Source: an uncultured Bacilli bacterium (GTDB taxonomy: Bacteria > Bacillota_I > Bacilli_A > RF39 > UBA660). From it: DNA of 55,508 nucleotides. The translations under genes and the position numbers were made by a program. The stretch is taken from assembly GCA_934086145.1 (NCBI GenBank), contig CAKOHV010000010.1, positions 1 to 55,508 of the forward strand, written 5' to 3'. The notes beneath the pieces are model-generated. The model was given only the letters and a program-made list of their open reading frames with translations, was not told where the DNA came from and made no database searches. Below, piece after piece: positions 1 through 8,245 of the stretch; within the stretch, counting starts at the first letter, position 1, and each line of letters starts with the position of its first letter.

Positions 1-339
1 TTGTACTTTATCTGGATATATTCTAAATTTATATGCTTTATAATACATTTTTCCCCCAACTAGTTTTTTAATAATATGATTTTTATCATACAATATTGTT
101 GTTCATATAGCAATACATTTTTACAAAATTTTTAATTATTTTTTAATGTAATAGATGAACTTTCCTATAAGATTTAAAAAACCCACCAAAAAACTTTAAA
201 ATGACTTGTTCTAAATGTGGGAGAGAGACAATGCAATATAAAAATGATAATGAATAATTACTATCACTTTTTTACGTGAGTAGATTTATTTACCTACCCT
301 TTTTTGTTTACCTACTAAAAACGTTTTTTCCAAATATAC
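1..339. other. intergenic, no supported gene
   Basis: No convincing gene. A plus-strand 18-codon reading frame at 201-257 encodes a CxxC zinc-ribbon-like start (MTCSKCGRE) and then stops. It could be the stump of a zinc-ribbon gene, but it has no good ribosome-binding site and is too short to call. The rest is AT-rich spacer beyond the rplT terminator. Two short direct copies of TTTACCTAC lie near 288 and 308. Confidence 0.4.
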
Positions 340-372
340 AAAAAAGACTGGATTTGACCAATCTTTTTTATT
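340..372 (-). terminator. intrinsic terminator of infC-rpmI-rplT operon
   Basis: On the minus strand AAAAAAGATTGG pairs with CCAGTCTTTTTT around a six-base loop, and the 3' arm ends in a U-run. It starts 15 bases past the rplT stop codon, as expected for the end of this operon. Confidence 0.8.
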
Positions 373-386
373 AATATGTTCTTATT

Positions 387-905
387 TTACTTATTTAAAG
401 CAGCAACTAGTTCAGCTTTTTTCATTGAAGTATATCCTTCAATTTTTTTATTTTTAGCTTCTTCTTTTAATTCTGCAACAGTCATTTTATCATAATCTCT
501 TGCTTCTTTTGTTGTAGCTTCTTTTTTAGCAACATTTTTAGTAGTTTTACCAGCTAAAGCATCTTTACTCATTTTAACTAATTCAGCAAATGCTTTTTCA
601 TCTTCAATAGCAATAGCACTTAACATTTTTCTGTTAACTTCTACACCAGCTTTTGTAAGACCACTAATGAATTGTGAATAACTGATATCGTTAGCACGAC
701 AAGCAGCATTAATTCTGATAATCCATAATTTTCTGAAGTTTCTCTTATTAGCTTTTCTATCTCTATAAGCATATTCTCCACTATGGAATGTTTGCTCTTG
801 AGCTGTTTTATATAATCTATGTTTTGAACCAAAGTAACCTTTAGCTTCTTTTAATACTTTTCTTCTTCTGTTTTTAGAAACAGTTCCACCTTTAACTCTT
901 GTCAT
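387..905 (-). CDS. rplT: 50S ribosomal protein L20 with C-terminal SAP-like extension
   Basis: Ribosomal protein L20, a 23S rRNA-binding protein needed early in 50S assembly and, in Firmicutes, the repressor of its own operon. Residues 1-117 are a full L20 (MTRVKGG start, basic N-terminal helix, FRKLWIIRINAACR core). The protein is 172 residues against about 118 for the family. The extra part is a Lys/Ala-rich linker followed by about 33 residues (MTVAELKEEAKNKKIEGY, then a KKAELV helix) that look like a SAP or Rho-N helix-extended-helix nucleic-acid-binding motif. Last gene of the operon, 18 bases after rpmI, with GGAAGAAGG as ribosome-binding site. The L20 assignment is certain; the function of the tail is inference. 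Confidence 0.97.
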   Translation of the reverse strand: MTRVKGGTVSKNRRRKVLKEAKGYFGSKHRLYKTAQEQTFHSGEYAYRDRKANKRNFRKLWIIRINAACRANDISYSQFISGLTKAGVEVNRKMLSAIAIEDEKAFAELVKMSKDALAGKTTKNVAKKEATTKEARDYDKMTVAELKEEAKNKKIEGYTSMKKAELVAALNK

Positions 906-923
906 TTTTAATACCTTCTTCCG

Positions 924-1115
924 TTAAATAAAGTCTCTTAGACGATCTGCCATGCCTTTATCTAAAATTCCTTTATTTCTTCTTTGTCTAACAGCTTTTG
1001 CTGAATCCTTTGCAGTTTTGTGGTTACCATTTGATTTTTTATAAACAATAGTACCATTCTTTTTAGCTTTTAAAACTTTACTAGATGCCTTATGAGTTTT
1101 TTGTTTATTTGCCAT
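924..1115 (-). CDS. rpmI: 50S ribosomal protein L35
   Basis: Ribosomal protein L35 of the large subunit, 63 residues, normal for the family (about 64-66). It is very basic, with the conserved KQKTHKASSKV start, the HKTAKDS region and a C-terminal GMADRLRDF. The start ATG follows an AAAGGAAG ribosome-binding site. It sits between infC and rplT in the standard order and should be co-transcribed from the promoter at 1811-1839, under control of the L20 leader. Confidence 0.96.
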   Translation of the reverse strand: MANKQKTHKASSKVLKAKKNGTIVYKKSNGNHKTAKDSAKAVRQRRNKGILDKGMADRLRDFI

Positions 1116-1136
1116 ATTAATACTTCCTTTTCTATT

Positions 1137-1661
1137 TTATTTTTTTGGTGCTAATAGCATTATCATTGTACGACCTTCAAGCTTTGGTTGAGATTCAATA
1201 ATGGAAACTTCATTTAATTCATCAGCAAAACGAAGCATTACTTCTTTACCGATTTCTGGATGAGCCATTTGTCTTCCTTTAAATCTTATTGATACTTTAA
1301 TTTTATGTCCCTTTTCTAAATACATTGCTGCATTTTTCTTACGAGTATTAAAATCATGGACATCAATAACTGGAGATAATTGATACTCTTTAAGTTCCTT
1401 ATTATTTTCTCTTTGTTTTTTCAAAGCTTCTTTTTGTTTTTTTTGTTTCTCGTAACGATACTTGTTATAATCCATAATTTTACCGACAGCTGGTACCGCA
1501 TTTCCACTCATTAAAACAAGATCTAATCCCGCATAATTTGCAAGTGTCAATGCATCTTTAATGTTTTTCATTCCCATCTGTTCTCCATTAGGACCAATTA
1601 CCATTAATTGTGCCACTCTAATTTGTCCATTGATTGGCAATTCATTCTTATCTTTTGCTAT
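1137..1661 (-). CDS. infC: translation initiation factor IF-3, ATA start codon
   Basis: IF-3 binds the 30S subunit, keeps it apart from 50S and proofreads the initiator tRNA-start codon pair. The N-domain (LPINGQIRVAQLMVIGPNGE) and C-domain (VSIRFKGRQMAHPEIG, ending LLAPKK) are complete. I place the start at an ATA codon, 1661-1659: GGAGG lies at 1675-1671, nine bases upstream, and the protein then begins (M)AKDKNELPING at the usual IF-3 position, 174 residues. A GTG 48 bases further upstream (1709) would put the coding region inside the attenuator hairpin and add residues unlike IF-3. Non-canonical infC starts (AUU in E. coli and Bacillus) are known and let IF-3 repress its own translation. 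Confidence 0.95.
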   Translation of the reverse strand: MAKDKNELPINGQIRVAQLMVIGPNGEQMGMKNIKDALTLANYAGLDLVLMSGNAVPAVGKIMDYNKYRYEKQKKQKEALKKQRENNKELKEYQLSPVIDVHDFNTRKKNAAMYLEKGHKIKVSIRFKGRQMAHPEIGKEVMLRFADELNEVSIIESQPKLEGRTMIMLLAPKK

Positions 1662-1683
1662 AGTAAAGCACCTCCACACAATT

Positions 1684-1711
1684 AAAAAGGGCGAACACCT
1701 AGTATCCACCC
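1684..1711 (-). terminator. attenuator hairpin in the infC leader
   Basis: Reading the minus strand, GGGTGGATAC pairs with GTGTTCGCCC across a TAG loop (10 pairs including G-U wobbles), followed directly by TTTTT. It lies between the promoter and the infC ribosome-binding site, so it would stop transcription before infC unless the competing upstream pairing forms. Confidence 0.8.
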
Positions 1712-1810
1712 AAAAAGACTAAAGAAATAATCACTTAAGCTTTTTACCTATTATAACTCACTACAATCAGGTGGATGGGATACATCGCTTTCTTTTCAAT
1801 AACAACATCG
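1684..1810 (-). promoter_or_regulatory. L20 leader (autogenous control of infC-rpmI-rplT)
   Basis: An untranslated leader of about 130 bases lies between the promoter and infC. The segment at 1767-1780 (minus strand GTATCCCATCCACC) is complementary to the 5' half of the downstream terminator (GGTGGATAC), so it can form an antiterminator or long-range helix that excludes the terminator. This matches the known Firmicute L20 leader, in which excess L20 binds the leader and promotes termination. The position and the two exclusive pairings are seen; L20 binding is inferred from the family. Confidence 0.75.
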
Positions 1811-1839
1811 ATTATAAAGGAAAAGTCCATTCATGTCAA
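1811..1839 (-). promoter_or_regulatory. sigma-A promoter of infC operon
   Basis: Perfect consensus on the minus strand: TTGACA at 1839-1834, 17-base spacer, TATAAT at 1816-1811. Confidence 0.92.
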
Positions 1840-1902
1840 TACTTAATTTAAACATTTTTCCAGAAATTAACCCATTTATTTATTCTTTTTATTCAATTAA
1901 CA

Positions 1903-1911
1903 TGATATAAT
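1903..1911 (+). promoter_or_regulatory. extended -10 promoter of essC copy 1
   Basis: TGATATAAT is an extended -10 element (TGn plus TATAAT) 36 bases before the essC start codon. No good -35 box is present, which an extended -10 tolerates. It is divergent from the infC promoter. Confidence 0.65.
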
Positions 1912-1946
1912 ATTATTCGTAAAATAAAATGTCTGGTGGTGTCCAT

Positions 1947-4900
1947 ATGAGAATATTATTAGTTGATAGAGAAAAAATTACCAAACTTACTCTCCCTGAA
2001 GAAATAGATGGCGTCTTTACTTTAGAATACCTTCCAATTGATTCTAAAGTTACTAAAGAACTATCCATTGAAGCCATTAACAATCAATGGGTGTTAAAAA
2101 GTAACGGTAGTATTAATGTTTTAGAAAATAACCATGTCATTGAAACATGTGTTTTAACTGACTTTTTACATATTAAAGTTAATATTAATGCTACCACTAA
2201 TATCTTAGATTTATATTGTATGCCTAATATTGATGATAACAAACAACGCCTTGCCGTTAATTCTAACATTATAACAATTGGTTCAACAACGGAAAACTCC
2301 ATAATCTATACCGAGCTTGCAAACAATTCAACATTTGCAATTATTTGCGAGAATAATAGATGGCAAGTGGTTGTTGCTGATAGCCAAGCTAACAATCCCG
2401 TATATTTAAATGATAAAGTCGTCAAAAATCGTGCCTTTATTTGGGCTGGGGATATTATTTTTATTAACGGTCTTAAAATGATATGGATGGTAAGATTCAT
2501 CCAAATCAGTAGCCCTCATGGAAAAGTTTCCATAAATCCCCGCTTAATTAATAAATTTACCGAAGGTGAATACGATAATACAAAATATGAAGCAGTAACT
2601 GAAGAAGAACAAAGCCTTGAACTATATCGTCCCGAAGATTACTTCTTTCATAAACCAACCCTTAAAGAATATATCGAAGTGGTCAAATTTGCTATTGATC
2701 CGCCACCACAAAAAGAAACAATGTCCGAATCAAGCTTTTTAACAACCTTTGCAGCTAGTTTTACAATGATTGCTTCAGCTTTTGTTTCAGCTCTTAACGT
2801 TATTAATAACATCCAAAACGGTGGCAACAAACTAAGTATTATCTCCTCAACAATCATGTGTATTTCCATGATTGTCGGTAGCTTAATAATTCCACGTATC
2901 GTCAGTTCTATCCAAAAAAAGAAAAAGCAAGAAAAAGAAGCCTTCCGTATCCAAAAATATTCTGAATACCTTGAAAGCTGTGAAAAGAAAATCAGATTAA
3001 TCATGGCCAAACAAGCTCAACTACTACGTGACACTAACATTAGTATTACCGAATGTGCCAATTTAGTAAATGGTTATCAAAACTTATTATGGAACCGTGA
3101 AATATCTGACGAAGACTTTCTAATCGTCCGTGCCGGCATGGGAAACGTTCCCGCTCATATTGAAATAAGCGCCCCTGAAAAGCACTTTACCCTAACCGAA
3201 GATGTCCTAATGGACAAAATCTTTGCCGTTGTGGATAGTAGCCGTATCTTAGAAAATGTCCCTGTTACCTTTAACTTCTGCAAAAATAGAGTCTCTGCCA
3301 TCATTGATGATGTCATCTATGGCAAAGATTTTGTTAACTCCGTAATTACCCAACTAGCCACCCTACATAGTGCCCAAGACTTAAAAATGGTTTTCTTACT
3401 TAACAACAACGACAAATACGACTTAGAATATGTTAAATATCTTCCTCATACATTCTCAGATGATAAAACAATGCGTTTCTATGCTGAAAACTATGATGAA
3501 ATGAAAATTGTATCTAACTACCTAGAAAACATTTTTAAAGAAAGAAAAGCCCAACAAAAAAATAAAAACCAAGATGGCATCGTTGAAAACTCTCAAACCT
3601 ATAAACATTTTGATACATACTACGTCTTAATAACTAACAATATTCTTCTAACGAAAACCATTCCTATTATAAATATGATTTTAGAAGAAAATAATAATCT
3701 AGGCTTTTCCCTAATTATCCTTGATAAAAATATCAATAAATTACCAAAAAGATGTAATTCATTCATTGCTTTATCTCAAGATAGTGGTTGTATAATGGAA
3801 AAAGACTTAAATAGCCAAACCCTCTTTGCTCCTGAATTCAACAGCAACATTAATTTAAAACATATTGCTAAAGCATTATTCAACATTCCTTTAATGCTTG
3901 CTGATATTCAATCAACTCTTCCTACTTCTATTGATTTTTTACAAATGTATAACGTTTCTCGAATCGAACAGTTAAACATCAATAATAGATGGCGTGTTAA
4001 TGATCCTTCTGTAAGTCTAGCCGCCCCAATCGGCGTCCACACAAGCGGCGAAACATTCACACTTGACTTACATGAAAAGAAAGCTGGTCCGCATGGCTTA
4101 ATTGCTGGTTCAACTGGATCTGGTAAATCAGAATTTATTATTACCTATATTTTATCAATGTGTATTAACTACCATCCAGATGAAGTTCAATTTGTCCTTA
4201 TCGACTACAAAGGTGGAGGCTTGGCAGGAGCTTTTGAAAATCGTGAAAAAGGTTTTGCTATTCCCCACTTAGCCGGAACAATTACCAACTTAGATACCGC
4301 ATCCATGAACCGTAGCTTAGTTTCTATCAATTCCGAATTAAAACGTCGTGAAAAAATGCTCATGGATGCCCGTGATGCCACCGGTGAAAGTACTTTGGAC
4401 ATTTATAAATATCAAAGGTACTACCGCGAGGGAGTCGTTAAAGAACCAATGTCTCACCTTTTCATTATTTCCGATGAGTTTGCCGAGTTAAAATCTCAAC
4501 AACCCGATTTCATGCAAGAACTAATATCAACCGCTCGTGTCGGTCGTTCCCTAGGTGTTCACTTAATCCTAGCTACCCAAAAACCAAGTGGTGTTGTTAA
4601 CGAACAAATCTGGTCTAATACCAAATTTAGAGTTTGTTTGAAAGTTCAAACCTCCGGTGATAGCCAAGAAATGTTAAAAAGACCAGATGCTGCTTCAATT
4701 AAAGAAGCTGGTCGCTTCTACCTACAAGTTGGTTATGACGAATACTTCGATATCGGTCAATCAGGCTGGGCTGGTGCTAAATATGTTCCAACCGATCGAA
4801 TTATTAAAAAGAAAGATGACTCTTTAAAATTTATCAATAATGTTGGAAATGTTACTAAATCAGTTAATGACTTTGTCAAAAAAGAAACAACCAAAGAATT

Positions 4901-6551
4901 AGGTGATCAACTAACCAATATCGTCAAATACCTTGTTAACTTAGCCCAAAAAGATAACTTTGTAGCTCGTAAATTATGGCTTGACCCTATTCCTGCTAAT
5001 ATCTACATCCAAGACTTAGCTTTAAAATACAATTACCAAGCAACTGCTAATCATATCAACCCAATAATTGGTGAATACGATAACCCTCAAGGTCAAGAAC
5101 AAGGCCTACTAACCTTAGACTTAAATGCTGGTAACACTTATATTTATGGTAAATCTGGTTCTGGAAAAGAAGACTTACTATCAACCATCATTTATTCAAC
5201 AGCCATCAACCATTCCCCAGAAGAAGTCGTTTTCTATGTCGTCGATATGGGTGCTGAAACCATTCGTCAATTCTTAAGATACCCACATGTTGCCGATGTT
5301 TGTACCGTTGATGATGGTGATAAAATTATTGACTTAATGGTTATGATTGAACGTGAAATATCCCGCCGTAAAAACTTAACCGTTGATTTTGGTGGTAACT
5401 TCGAAAGTTATAACGAAATGAATGAGAAAAAATTACCTCTTTACGTGGTAATTATCAACTACCTGGATATCTTCATCGAAAATTTTTCTAAAATATCCGA
5501 ATTAATTATTCCTTTATATAGAGATGGTTCAAAATATGGCGTTAACTTCATAATTACTGCCAACGCTGTTAGCTCTCTTCGAATGCGTACTAGAGATTAC
5601 TTTACGAGCCATATTTGCCTACAAATGGCTAATAATGATGATTATTCTAATGTCTTAAATCGTTGCCCTCGTCGTTTAACACCAGCTAGTTATAAAGGCC
5701 GTGGTTTAATCGAAAAAAACAAAACAGTCTATGAGTTCCAATCAGCACTTATCTATACACGAAATGAAATTCCGCGTATTGTTAAAGACACGGCTGATAA
5801 AATCGCTGAAAAATATAAAGACATTAATATAAATAGTATCCCTTCAATTCCTAAAATAGTTAACGTTGAAAGCTTAGTTAGCTTCACCGAAGGCCTGAAT
5901 AAAATACCATTAGGTTACAACGTTGAATCAAAAGACAAATTCTTCTATGACTTTAGCCAAAATACCTTCAATATCATCACTGCCAACTCTTTTGATAACC
6001 ATTCTGAATTCCTAAATGCTTTAATTTATGAATTAAAAACTTTAGAAAATGTTGAAACAAAAGTTGTTGACTTCTTAGGTATCTTTGATATTTTAACAAT
6101 TGGTCTAACATGCTACCAAAATAACTTCAATGATATTTTTGGTCAAATAATTGAAGAATCTTCTAAACTAAAAAAAGATACCCTATACGTTATAACTGGT
6201 ATCAGTAAATTAAAAGCAAATATTAGAGAAAACAATATTAGATTTATAAACCAATTCTTTATAGATTCTACTAAAAATAGTAAATTACACTTTATACTAG
6301 TAGATACATATGAACAATTAAATGTTTTAAAATTAGAAAGTTGGTTCCAACAATCAATTAATCGCAAATATGGTATATGGTTAGATGCCAATCCATCTTC
6401 CCAATTACTAATTGATTTTGATAATATTTCCATGGAAGATCGTAAAATTAATAATAAAGATTATATGTTTGTAGCCATTAATGGTAAAAGATATATCGTT
6501 AAACGAGTTGTACTCGTAAATAATGGAGATGAAGAAGAAAATGGACAATAA
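1947..6551 (+). CDS. essC: type VII secretion ATPase EssC (copy 1)
   Basis: Membrane-anchored motor of a Firmicute T7SSb system, 1534 residues, normal for EssC. Order: two FHA-like beta domains in about the first 200 residues, two membrane segments at about 264-290 and 297-320, then three FtsK/SpoIIIE-type ATPase domains. Domain 1 has an intact Walker A (GSTGSGKS, 721-728) and a Walker B-like HLFIISDEFAE near 837-846. Domain 2 keeps GKSGSGKED near 1068 but lacks an acidic Walker B pair. Domain 3 has no P-loop, as is common for EssC. The start is ATG 1947 after GGTGGTG; an ATG at 1929 would add six residues not matched in the second copy. The downstream EsaB gene overlaps its stop codon. Confidence 0.95.
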   Translation: MRILLVDREKITKLTLPEEIDGVFTLEYLPIDSKVTKELSIEAINNQWVLKSNGSINVLENNHVIETCVLTDFLHIKVNINATTNILDLYCMPNIDDNKQRLAVNSNIITIGSTTENSIIYTELANNSTFAIICENNRWQVVVADSQANNPVYLNDKVVKNRAFIWAGDIIFINGLKMIWMVRFIQISSPHGKVSINPRLINKFTEGEYDNTKYEAVTEEEQSLELYRPEDYFFHKPTLKEYIEVVKFAIDPPPQKETMSESSFLTTFAASFTMIASAFVSALNVINNIQNGGNKLSIISSTIMCISMIVGSLIIPRIVSSIQKKKKQEKEAFRIQKYSEYLESCEKKIRLIMAKQAQLLRDTNISITECANLVNGYQNLLWNREISDEDFLIVRAGMGNVPAHIEISAPEKHFTLTEDVLMDKIFAVVDSSRILENVPVTFNFCKNRVSAIIDDVIYGKDFVNSVITQLATLHSAQDLKMVFLLNNNDKYDLEYVKYLPHTFSDDKTMRFYAENYDEMKIVSNYLENIFKERKAQQKNKNQDGIVENSQTYKHFDTYYVLITNNILLTKTIPIINMILEENNNLGFSLIILDKNINKLPKRCNSFIALSQDSGCIMEKDLNSQTLFAPEFNSNINLKHIAKALFNIPLMLADIQSTLPTSIDFLQMYNVSRIEQLNINNRWRVNDPSVSLAAPIGVHTSGETFTLDLHEKKAGPHGLIAGSTGSGKSEFIITYILSMCINYHPDEVQFVLIDYKGGGLAGAFENREKGFAIPHLAGTITNLDTASMNRSLVSINSELKRREKMLMDARDATGESTLDIYKYQRYYREGVVKEPMSHLFIISDEFAELKSQQPDFMQELISTARVGRSLGVHLILATQKPSGVVNEQIWSNTKFRVCLKVQTSGDSQEMLKRPDAASIKEAGRFYLQVGYDEYFDIGQSGWAGAKYVPTDRIIKKKDDSLKFINNVGNVTKSVNDFVKKETTKELGDQLTNIVKYLVNLAQKDNFVARKLWLDPIPANIYIQDLALKYNYQATANHINPIIGEYDNPQGQEQGLLTLDLNAGNTYIYGKSGSGKEDLLSTIIYSTAINHSPEEVVFYVVDMGAETIRQFLRYPHVADVCTVDDGDKIIDLMVMIEREISRRKNLTVDFGGNFESYNEMNEKKLPLYVVIINYLDIFIENFSKISELIIPLYRDGSKYGVNFIITANAVSSLRMRTRDYFTSHICLQMANNDDYSNVLNRCPRRLTPASYKGRGLIEKNKTVYEFQSALIYTRNEIPRIVKDTADKIAEKYKDININSIPSIPKIVNVESLVSFTEGLNKIPLGYNVESKDKFFYDFSQNTFNIITANSFDNHSEFLNALIYELKTLENVETKVVDFLGIFDILTIGLTCYQNNFNDIFGQIIEESSKLKKDTLYVITGISKLKANIRENNIRFINQFFIDSTKNSKLHFILVDTYEQLNVLKLESWFQQSINRKYGIWLDANPSSQLLIDFDNISMEDRKINNKDYMFVAINGKRYIVKRVVLVNNGDEEENGQ

Positions 6552-6792
6552 AGTTTTAGTTAGAGTATTTATTCCGGATTTAGAGATGGATTTAGACGTC
6601 TACGTTCCCATTTCCAAGAGAATAGGAAATATTATCTCTCTTGTTGTTAAAGCTGTAAATGAACTAGGTATAACCTTTAAATTTGCCAATACTTATGCTC
6701 TTTATGAACGAGAAACTGGTACTAAGTATCCTGCTAATGCACTCGTCTATAATACAAATATCCGCTTCGGTTCAGAATTAATATTATTATAA
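6541..6792 (+). CDS. EsaB/YukD-like ubiquitin-fold T7SS protein (copy 1)
   Basis: Small protein of 83 residues resembling EsaB/YukD, the ubiquitin-fold cytoplasmic accessory of T7SSb. It shares its start (MDNKV, then an alternating hydrophobic strand, then PI-K and a helix) and its end (GSELILL) with the protein at 19527-19784, whose termini are MNNNKV and GTKLILI. The start ATG 6541 lies inside the end of essC (11-base overlap), with GAAGAAG just upstream, so translation is probably coupled to EssC. ATG codons at 6523 and 6529 have weaker sites. Assignment rests on size, pattern and context, not on a catalytic motif. Confidence 0.8.
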   Translation: MDNKVLVRVFIPDLEMDLDVYVPISKRIGNIISLVVKAVNELGITFKFANTYALYERETGTKYPANALVYNTNIRFGSELILL

Positions 6793-6824
6793 AAAGGTAC
6801 TGATAAAACTTATCAGTACCTTTT
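6792..6824. terminator. bidirectional terminator between convergent operons
   Basis: Perfect inverted repeat with 15-base arms (AAAAGGTACTGATAA / TTATCAGTACCTTTT) around a three-base loop, with U-runs in both directions. It ends the essC-esaB unit on the plus strand and the small-protein operon on the minus strand. Confidence 0.9.
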
Positions 6825-7130
6825 CTATAACAATTCATTTTTATTTTTAATTTCAACATTAGTTATATTATTTATTCTAACTGCCGTTTCTTCATCTAAA
6901 GAAACAAGCTTATTATTTAATGTTGTCAACCAATTTGAATAATTGGTCAATTCATTTGATATTCTAGATAACGATTCTTTTACCTGCACAAAATCATTTT
7001 TTCGTTGAAAATCAACAGGTATAACGATGCTTTGCGATTTAGTAAGAGCAACATTTAATTTATTTTTAGCACTATCTATTTTAGGCTTCGTTGAATTAAC
7101 AAGGAATTCATTATAACATACAATTTTCAT
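6825..7130 (-). CDS. small T7SS-associated helical protein
   Basis: Protein of 101 residues, last gene of a six-gene minus-strand operon (8914 to 6825). I do not recognise a named family. It is predicted mostly helical: a Lys-rich first helix (STKPKIDSAKNKLNVAL), a central VDFQRKNDF linker, and a long second amphipathic helix (LSRISNELTNYSNWLTTLNNKLVSL). This helical-hairpin design and the position beside WXG100-type genes suggest a secreted partner or chaperone of the YwqI/YxiC kind found beside LXG genes in Bacillus. No signal peptide. Two bases separate it from the preceding gene, so translation is probably coupled. Confidence 0.7.
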   Translation of the reverse strand: MKIVCYNEFLVNSTKPKIDSAKNKLNVALTKSQSIVIPVDFQRKNDFVQVKESLSRISNELTNYSNWLTTLNNKLVSLDEETAVRINNITNVEIKNKNELL

Positions 7131-7132
7131 TA

Positions 7133-7423
7133 TTAAGGCCTCGTCGTAAGAATAGAAGATTGATAATTATCAGCTTCTATAACTAATTCATCAGCATACG
7201 TATTTATTAGGGTAATTATTGAACTCAATTGGTTAAGTTCTTCTACTGAAGAAGCAACAAACCTTTTAGCAGATAAACCTTCCCATTCGTTAGTAGTATC
7301 AGTAATACCACTAATTCTCTTTTTTAAAACTTCAATTTCTTCACTTAATTTATTATTAAGATTTTTTAAGTCTTTCCCACTATCTCTTACTTTATCAGTA
7401 TCAATTTTTATCATGTTCCTCAA
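7133..7423 (-). CDS. WXG100-type protein (T7SS)
   Basis: Protein of 96 residues with the helix-turn-helix pattern of ESAT-6/WXG100 proteins: first helix (DTDKVRDSGKDLKNLNNKL), a turn containing the signature EWEGLSA (W-x-G) near residue 47-53, then a long second helix (VEELNQLSSIITLINTYADELV). Such proteins dimerise and are exported by EssC, alone or as carriers for larger substrates. No signal peptide. It lies inside the six-gene operon that converges on EssC copy 1. Confidence 0.85.
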   Translation of the reverse strand: MRNMIKIDTDKVRDSGKDLKNLNNKLSEEIEVLKKRISGITDTTNEWEGLSAKRFVASSVEELNQLSSIITLINTYADELVIEADNYQSSILTTRP

Positions 7424-7443
7424 TCCAATCTTCTTAACTTCTT

Positions 7444-7728
7444 TTATGAGGCATTTTCAATTGCCGACGTCAAAGAATTAATTTGGGTATCTATTGCTGG
7501 AATAGTCAAATTAATTAAATTATTATAATTATTAATTAACTCTTCTTGATATTTTTTTAATTTATATGCATCGCCATTTTCATCATTTATCGTAAAATTT
7601 TCAGCTACTTGGGAAACCGGTTCAGTCAATTCATCAATTGCTAATTTCATTTTATTGGCTAGATCTTTTACATTATCTTTAAAAGCGTAGTATTCACTAC
7701 GCTTTTGAATTAAATTATCTTGCTTCAT
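7444..7728 (-). CDS. small T7SS-associated helical protein
   Basis: Protein of 94 residues (from ATG 7728), almost wholly helical, with an N-terminal MKQDNLIQKRSEYYAFKD helix and further long helices. Family not recognised. ATG 7728 is chosen because it overlaps the previous gene's stop by 14 bases (coupled translation). An in-frame ATG at 7767 is possible, but no strong ribosome-binding site precedes either. Context makes it a likely component or partner of the secreted set. A perfect 11-bp-arm hairpin lies within its first 16 codons (separate entry). Confidence 0.7.
   Translation of the reverse strand: MKQDNLIQKRSEYYAFKDNVKDLANKMKLAIDELTEPVSQVAENFTINDENGDAYKLKKYQEELINNYNNLINLTIPAIDTQINSLTSAIENAS
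7681..7706. repeat. intragenic perfect hairpin
   Basis: AAAAGCGTAGT and ACTACGCTTTT are perfect complements around the loop ATTC. The repeat lies in the coding start of the gene at 7444-7728 and ends in TTTT on both strands, so it resembles a weak terminator or an mRNA stabiliser within the operon. The structure is seen; its role is inference. Confidence 0.6.
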
Positions 7729-8242
7729 AAGATTGATCGTTTGATACTTCTCTTGAACTATATTCATATGTATTCGTTTTAGCTGCTTGGCTAATTGCAT
7801 CCGTTTGAGATCCAATTGCAGTTACAACTGAAGCTCCCTTTGATCTATACATTGCTGCAACAGATTGAATATCATCCTTGAATCTACTTAATTGTGAAAT
7901 TACAGCAGTACATGATTTTTTCATAGCTTCAACAAAAAGATTAGCTGTTCTACCAACATCTGGGCCAAAAGCCTCAGTGGCACTCTCTTCGTAATTTGTC
8001 ATTTGATCAATATTACTTTGGACGCCTTCAATATATGTATCTATTCCTTTTACCATAGCTTTTATTGTCTCTTCATCAGTATTCATACCTACCAAAGTTC
8101 TGTCACCAGCACTATACCAATTAGACTCTTTTAATTTACCAGTATCTAAATTTTCAAATAAGCCAGTAATTGCAGTTTGAGAATTATTTCCTTCTGAATT
8201 TGCAGTTAATCTTGCAGCTTGTACATCTTCTAATGCTGACAT
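7715..8242 (-). CDS. T7SS-associated helical protein, possible substrate
   Basis: Protein of 175 residues, third gene of the small-protein operon. Family not recognised. It is Ala/Ser/Thr/Gln-rich, mainly helical, without signal peptide or membrane segment. It contains a SNWYSAGD motif near residue 40 that recalls a W-x-G turn, then two long helices (IDTYIEGVQSNIDQMTNYEE; LFVEAMKKSCTAVISQLSRF). The composition resembles LXG/WXG-type secreted helical domains longer than 100 residues. It overlaps the next gene by 14 bases and follows the WXG100 gene by three. Confidence 0.7.
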   Translation of the reverse strand: MSALEDVQAARLTANSEGNNSQTAITGLFENLDTGKLKESNWYSAGDRTLVGMNTDEETIKAMVKGIDTYIEGVQSNIDQMTNYEESATEAFGPDVGRTANLFVEAMKKSCTAVISQLSRFKDDIQSVAAMYRSKGASVVTAIGSQTDAISQAAKTNTYEYSSREVSNDQSYEAR

Positions 8243-8245
8243 ATT

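Noticed and set aside
201..257. 18-codon frame with a CxxC start near the window beginning
   Set aside because: Too short, no partner CxxC and no good ribosome-binding site; mentioned only as a possible stump.
1662..1709. Longer infC beginning at GTG 1709
   Set aside because: It would translate through the attenuator hairpin and the ribosome-binding site, and the extra residues do not look like IF-3.
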